Source of the DNA: Capitella teleta
Taxonomy: Eukaryota > Annelida > Polychaeta > Capitellidae
Reading direction: 5' to 3'
DNA: 64,000 bases
Assembly (NCBI GenBank): GCA_000328365.1
Contig: KB311061.1
Coordinates: 453,564-517,563 of the forward strand
The translations under genes and the position numbers were made by a program. Positions 61,966 through 64,000 of this stretch are shown piece by piece (the first letter of the stretch is position 1; every line of letters begins with the position of its first letter). The notes beneath the pieces are model-generated. The model worked only from the letters and a program-made list of their open reading frames with translations, was not told the origin of the DNA and ran no database searches.

Positions 61966-62208
61966 ATCAGCCGGTAAATAAAGTGTTGCGTGCACTGATA
62001 GGGACCCTAAGTGCAACCCGCGGACTTAGGGGGCATCAAGAAAAAAACAAAAACAATATTTTATGCAGATATTTCCGTTACAACCAGAGGAACTCAGTCG
62101 GTAAAAAAAAAAAAAATAAAAAAAAAATAAAATAATGAAATAATGTTGCATGCACGTTGTGTAAGTGTAACCAGCGGACTCAGCAGGCATCAATTATAAC
62201 TTAGGAGG
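61966..62208. repeat. degenerate tandem repeat running into an assembly gap
   Basis: Two related units begin AATCAGCCGGTAAA (61,966) and AACTCAGTCGGTAAA (62,091). They share GTTGCxTGCAC, TAAGTGxAACC, CGGACT, and GGCATCAA in that order. The second unit carries an expanded A-rich run (62,103-62,138). The second unit ends at the 50-N gap, suggesting that further units were not assembled. Confidence 0.75.
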
Positions 62209-62258
62209 NNNNNNNNNNNNNNNNNNNNNNNNNNNNNNNNNNNNNNNNNNNNNNNNNN
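62209..62258. other. assembly gap (50 N)
   Basis: A run of exactly 50 N immediately after a tandem repeat. Confidence 1.
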
Positions 62259-63233
62259 CGATGATCACAGCAATAATTCTGTATTTCATTTTGAGATGGT
62301 TCCAGGAAACGGTGTTTGAGTATCAGACAACGGAGTTGTCCTCACATTTCGATAATTTTTAAGGGAATCGACTCAAATTTTGACTAGGGGGAAGGCATGC
62401 AAAGCCTCTTACAAGTATGTATACTTGCATACGAAGTTCAATATACTTCAACTCAGGTCACTTGTCCTTGAGGCCTTCGAAGATATGAATTGTGAATCTC
62501 TATCTTCTGGACTCTAAACCTCAAAAGTTCACAACTATTACATGCATAAGTAGGTCATTACCATGACTCTAACGTCAGGCCAATAGGTCACTGATTGACC
62601 CGTTATGAGCTTACACCAATGAACACATCAATTTAAGAAGTGTATCATATTATATACGATCCACAGTAATTCACAGCGGTTATTTTCTTGTTCTTCATGC
62701 AGTGCCATGAACGTAAATCCATTGAATATGATGGACTAGATTTACTCTGAACCGTACAAATATCACCCATTGTATACGGAATAGTTGGACACATCCAGCC
62801 ATAAAATTAATAACATTGCGGTAATTAATTTTATGAGGGGTGTTCTACTAATCGCTTATCTTATAAAGTTATAATGATATAAGTATGTGATTAAATTGCA
62901 TTCGAGATCTATCGCATTCACTTCGCGCCATCAAAAATCATTCGAACTGCGTAGTTATTAAGGGCAGAATCTTCAAACGCTGTTTTGACAGAGGTTCACA
63001 TAAAGCATTTAATTTTCATGGAACAAGAATTTTACGGTTTCTGTGTAAAGAGCTACTTCCCGTAAAGTGCTACAGACACGACCTTTCCCCCTCCTACCCC
63101 AGCAACTTGCATTTTTCGAGGACACGGATGTTAATCTGTGATCGCATTCCCAAGCTTTTTTCCCACTGCACTTAGGCCACATCCTGGAGAAAACCGAAAC
63201 CCGAACCCAGTTGATTCCCAGTTCCTCGATCCG
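62259..63233. other. 5' flank of the P450 gene
   Basis: No gene. Contains the inverted repeat CATAAAATTAAT / ATTAATTTTATG with a 12-base loop at 62,800-62,835. Confidence 0.55.
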
Positions 63234-63240
63234 TATTTAA
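63234..63240 (+). promoter_or_regulatory. TATA-like box of the P450 gene
   Basis: TATTTAA lies 83 bases upstream of the P450 ATG. A transcription start about 30 bases further on (near 63,265) would leave a short 5' leader of about 60 bases. No xenobiotic-response motif was identified nearby. Confidence 0.35.
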
Positions 63241-63322
63241 GGAAAATCGCGATCCCGGCTGAGCATTAGTTCCTCGTGCTAGAGCAACCAATACGAACTT
63301 CTGCTGCTTCACTACTTCTACA

Positions 63323-64000
63323 ATGGCGATCATCTTGATAGCTTGCATCATCTGCTTTGGCGTGTTCATTCTGGGTTTGCTGAAAATACGTGACCGCAAG
63401 AAGAACAATGGAACCAGGTGCTGGCAGCACATATCACCTTCAAAGCCTTTTTTGACGTTCTTCGAGTGGGCCAAGGTCTACGGCGACGTCTACACCATCC
63501 AATTGGGGAGCCACCAGGCGATTGTGCTGAATTCGATCGAGGCTGCGAAGGAAGCGTTGTTGACCAATGACAAAGCAGTTTCAGGCAGGCCATACTTGAA
63601 AACATGTAAGTGATTTAATTAATAATGTAACAACAATACTAAAAATGATAATAATGTATCAAATACAAATAGTAAAAATAATAATAATGATATCCAAACT
63701 TTGCTGCTAAACACATCCGCCTAATCTAGAACGTAATTTGACAAGTGTATAAACTGTTATTGGGTGGTTGTATTTTCAGTGGATATGCTGCACCAGGGCG
63801 AAAAGAAATTCGTGTTTGCGTCCCACTGCGATAGCATGTTGAAATTCTTCCGCAAAACGGTGCTGTGCGATGCACGCAAACGATGCGCTCAGTTGGATGA
63901 GCTTATTGAGCAGCAATTGGCCGCATTTAAAGACAATTTATTTCTCGGAAGCGACGAAGCAGTCGATGTTGATCTGAGGTTTGTTTTATCTAAGGTCATT
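63323..64000 (+). CDS. cytochrome P450, CYP1/2/17-like, 5' part (cut by window end)
   Basis: Exon 1 is 63,323-63,605 (94 codons plus one base; donor ACAT|GTAAGT) and exon 2 is from 63,780 (acceptor TATTTTCAG) to beyond the edge, in phase. The N-terminus is a 20-residue membrane anchor (MAIILIACIICFGVFILGLL) followed by a basic RDRKK stop-transfer, as in microsomal P450s. FEWAKVYGDVYTIQLGSHQA, VLNSIEAAKEALL and SGRPYL are clear hallmarks of clan-2 (CYP1/2/17) enzymes, which are haem monooxygenases of the ER. Exon 2 continues LDMLHQGEKKFVFASH, MLKFFRKTV and FVLSKVI. Oddities: the Pro-rich PPGP hinge is replaced by NNGT with a shortened linker, and the helix-C Trp of WxxxR is Leu. The haem-binding Cys lies outside the window, so activity cannot be judged. 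Confidence 0.85.

Overview
The window is AT-rich animal genomic DNA: introns with GT..AG borders, dispersed tRNA-derived SINEs, LINE fragments, many microsatellites and two 50-base assembly gaps. The gene set (DIRAS-type small GTPase, ANKRD34-like ankyrin protein, clan-2-type cytochrome P450) and the SINE/LINE mix suggest an invertebrate, possibly a marine deuterostome such as an echinoderm. That placement is inference, because no sequence here is diagnostic of a species.

Layout. Positions 1 to about 44,600 are gene-poor. They hold a (CA)n tract at the left edge, three decayed LINE 3' ends (about 2.2-2.6 kb, 15.0-15.1 kb and 15.4-15.9 kb), copies of one tRNA-derived SINE family (3.0, 23.2 and 44.1 kb), two further tRNA-like relics (7.6 and 26.9 kb), one member of an unclassified repeat pair (5.9 kb; partner at 50.2 kb), several perfect inverted repeats, a ~300-base (GT)n tract at 33.8 kb, and only weak hints of exons (19.6 kb, 37.0 kb). 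From 45 kb the window becomes genic. A small unrecognised two-exon gene (45,501-46,302, +) is followed by DIRAS (coding exon 47,908-48,504, +), an ANKRD34-like gene on the minus strand (coding exons 53,852-54,828 and 55,999-56,446; probable untranslated first exon near 59.13-59.25 kb), two plus-strand exons resembling the start and end of a PH domain inside the 5' intron of that ankyrin gene (about 57.05-57.62 kb), and the first two exons of a P450 gene running off the right edge (63,323 onward).

How they work together. No operon-like or cluster logic is visible. These look like independent host genes. DIRAS and ANKRD34 are known mainly from nervous tissue in vertebrates; whether that holds here cannot be seen. 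I found no convincing new molecular system. The items most worth a second look are the nested antisense PH-domain exons, the unrecognised 96-residue protein beside DIRAS, the unusual N-terminus of the P450, the four repeated S-x-P-[DE]-L motifs in the ankyrin protein, and the uncatalogued repeat pair. No retrovirus, LTR element, Polinton or toxin fossil was recognised.
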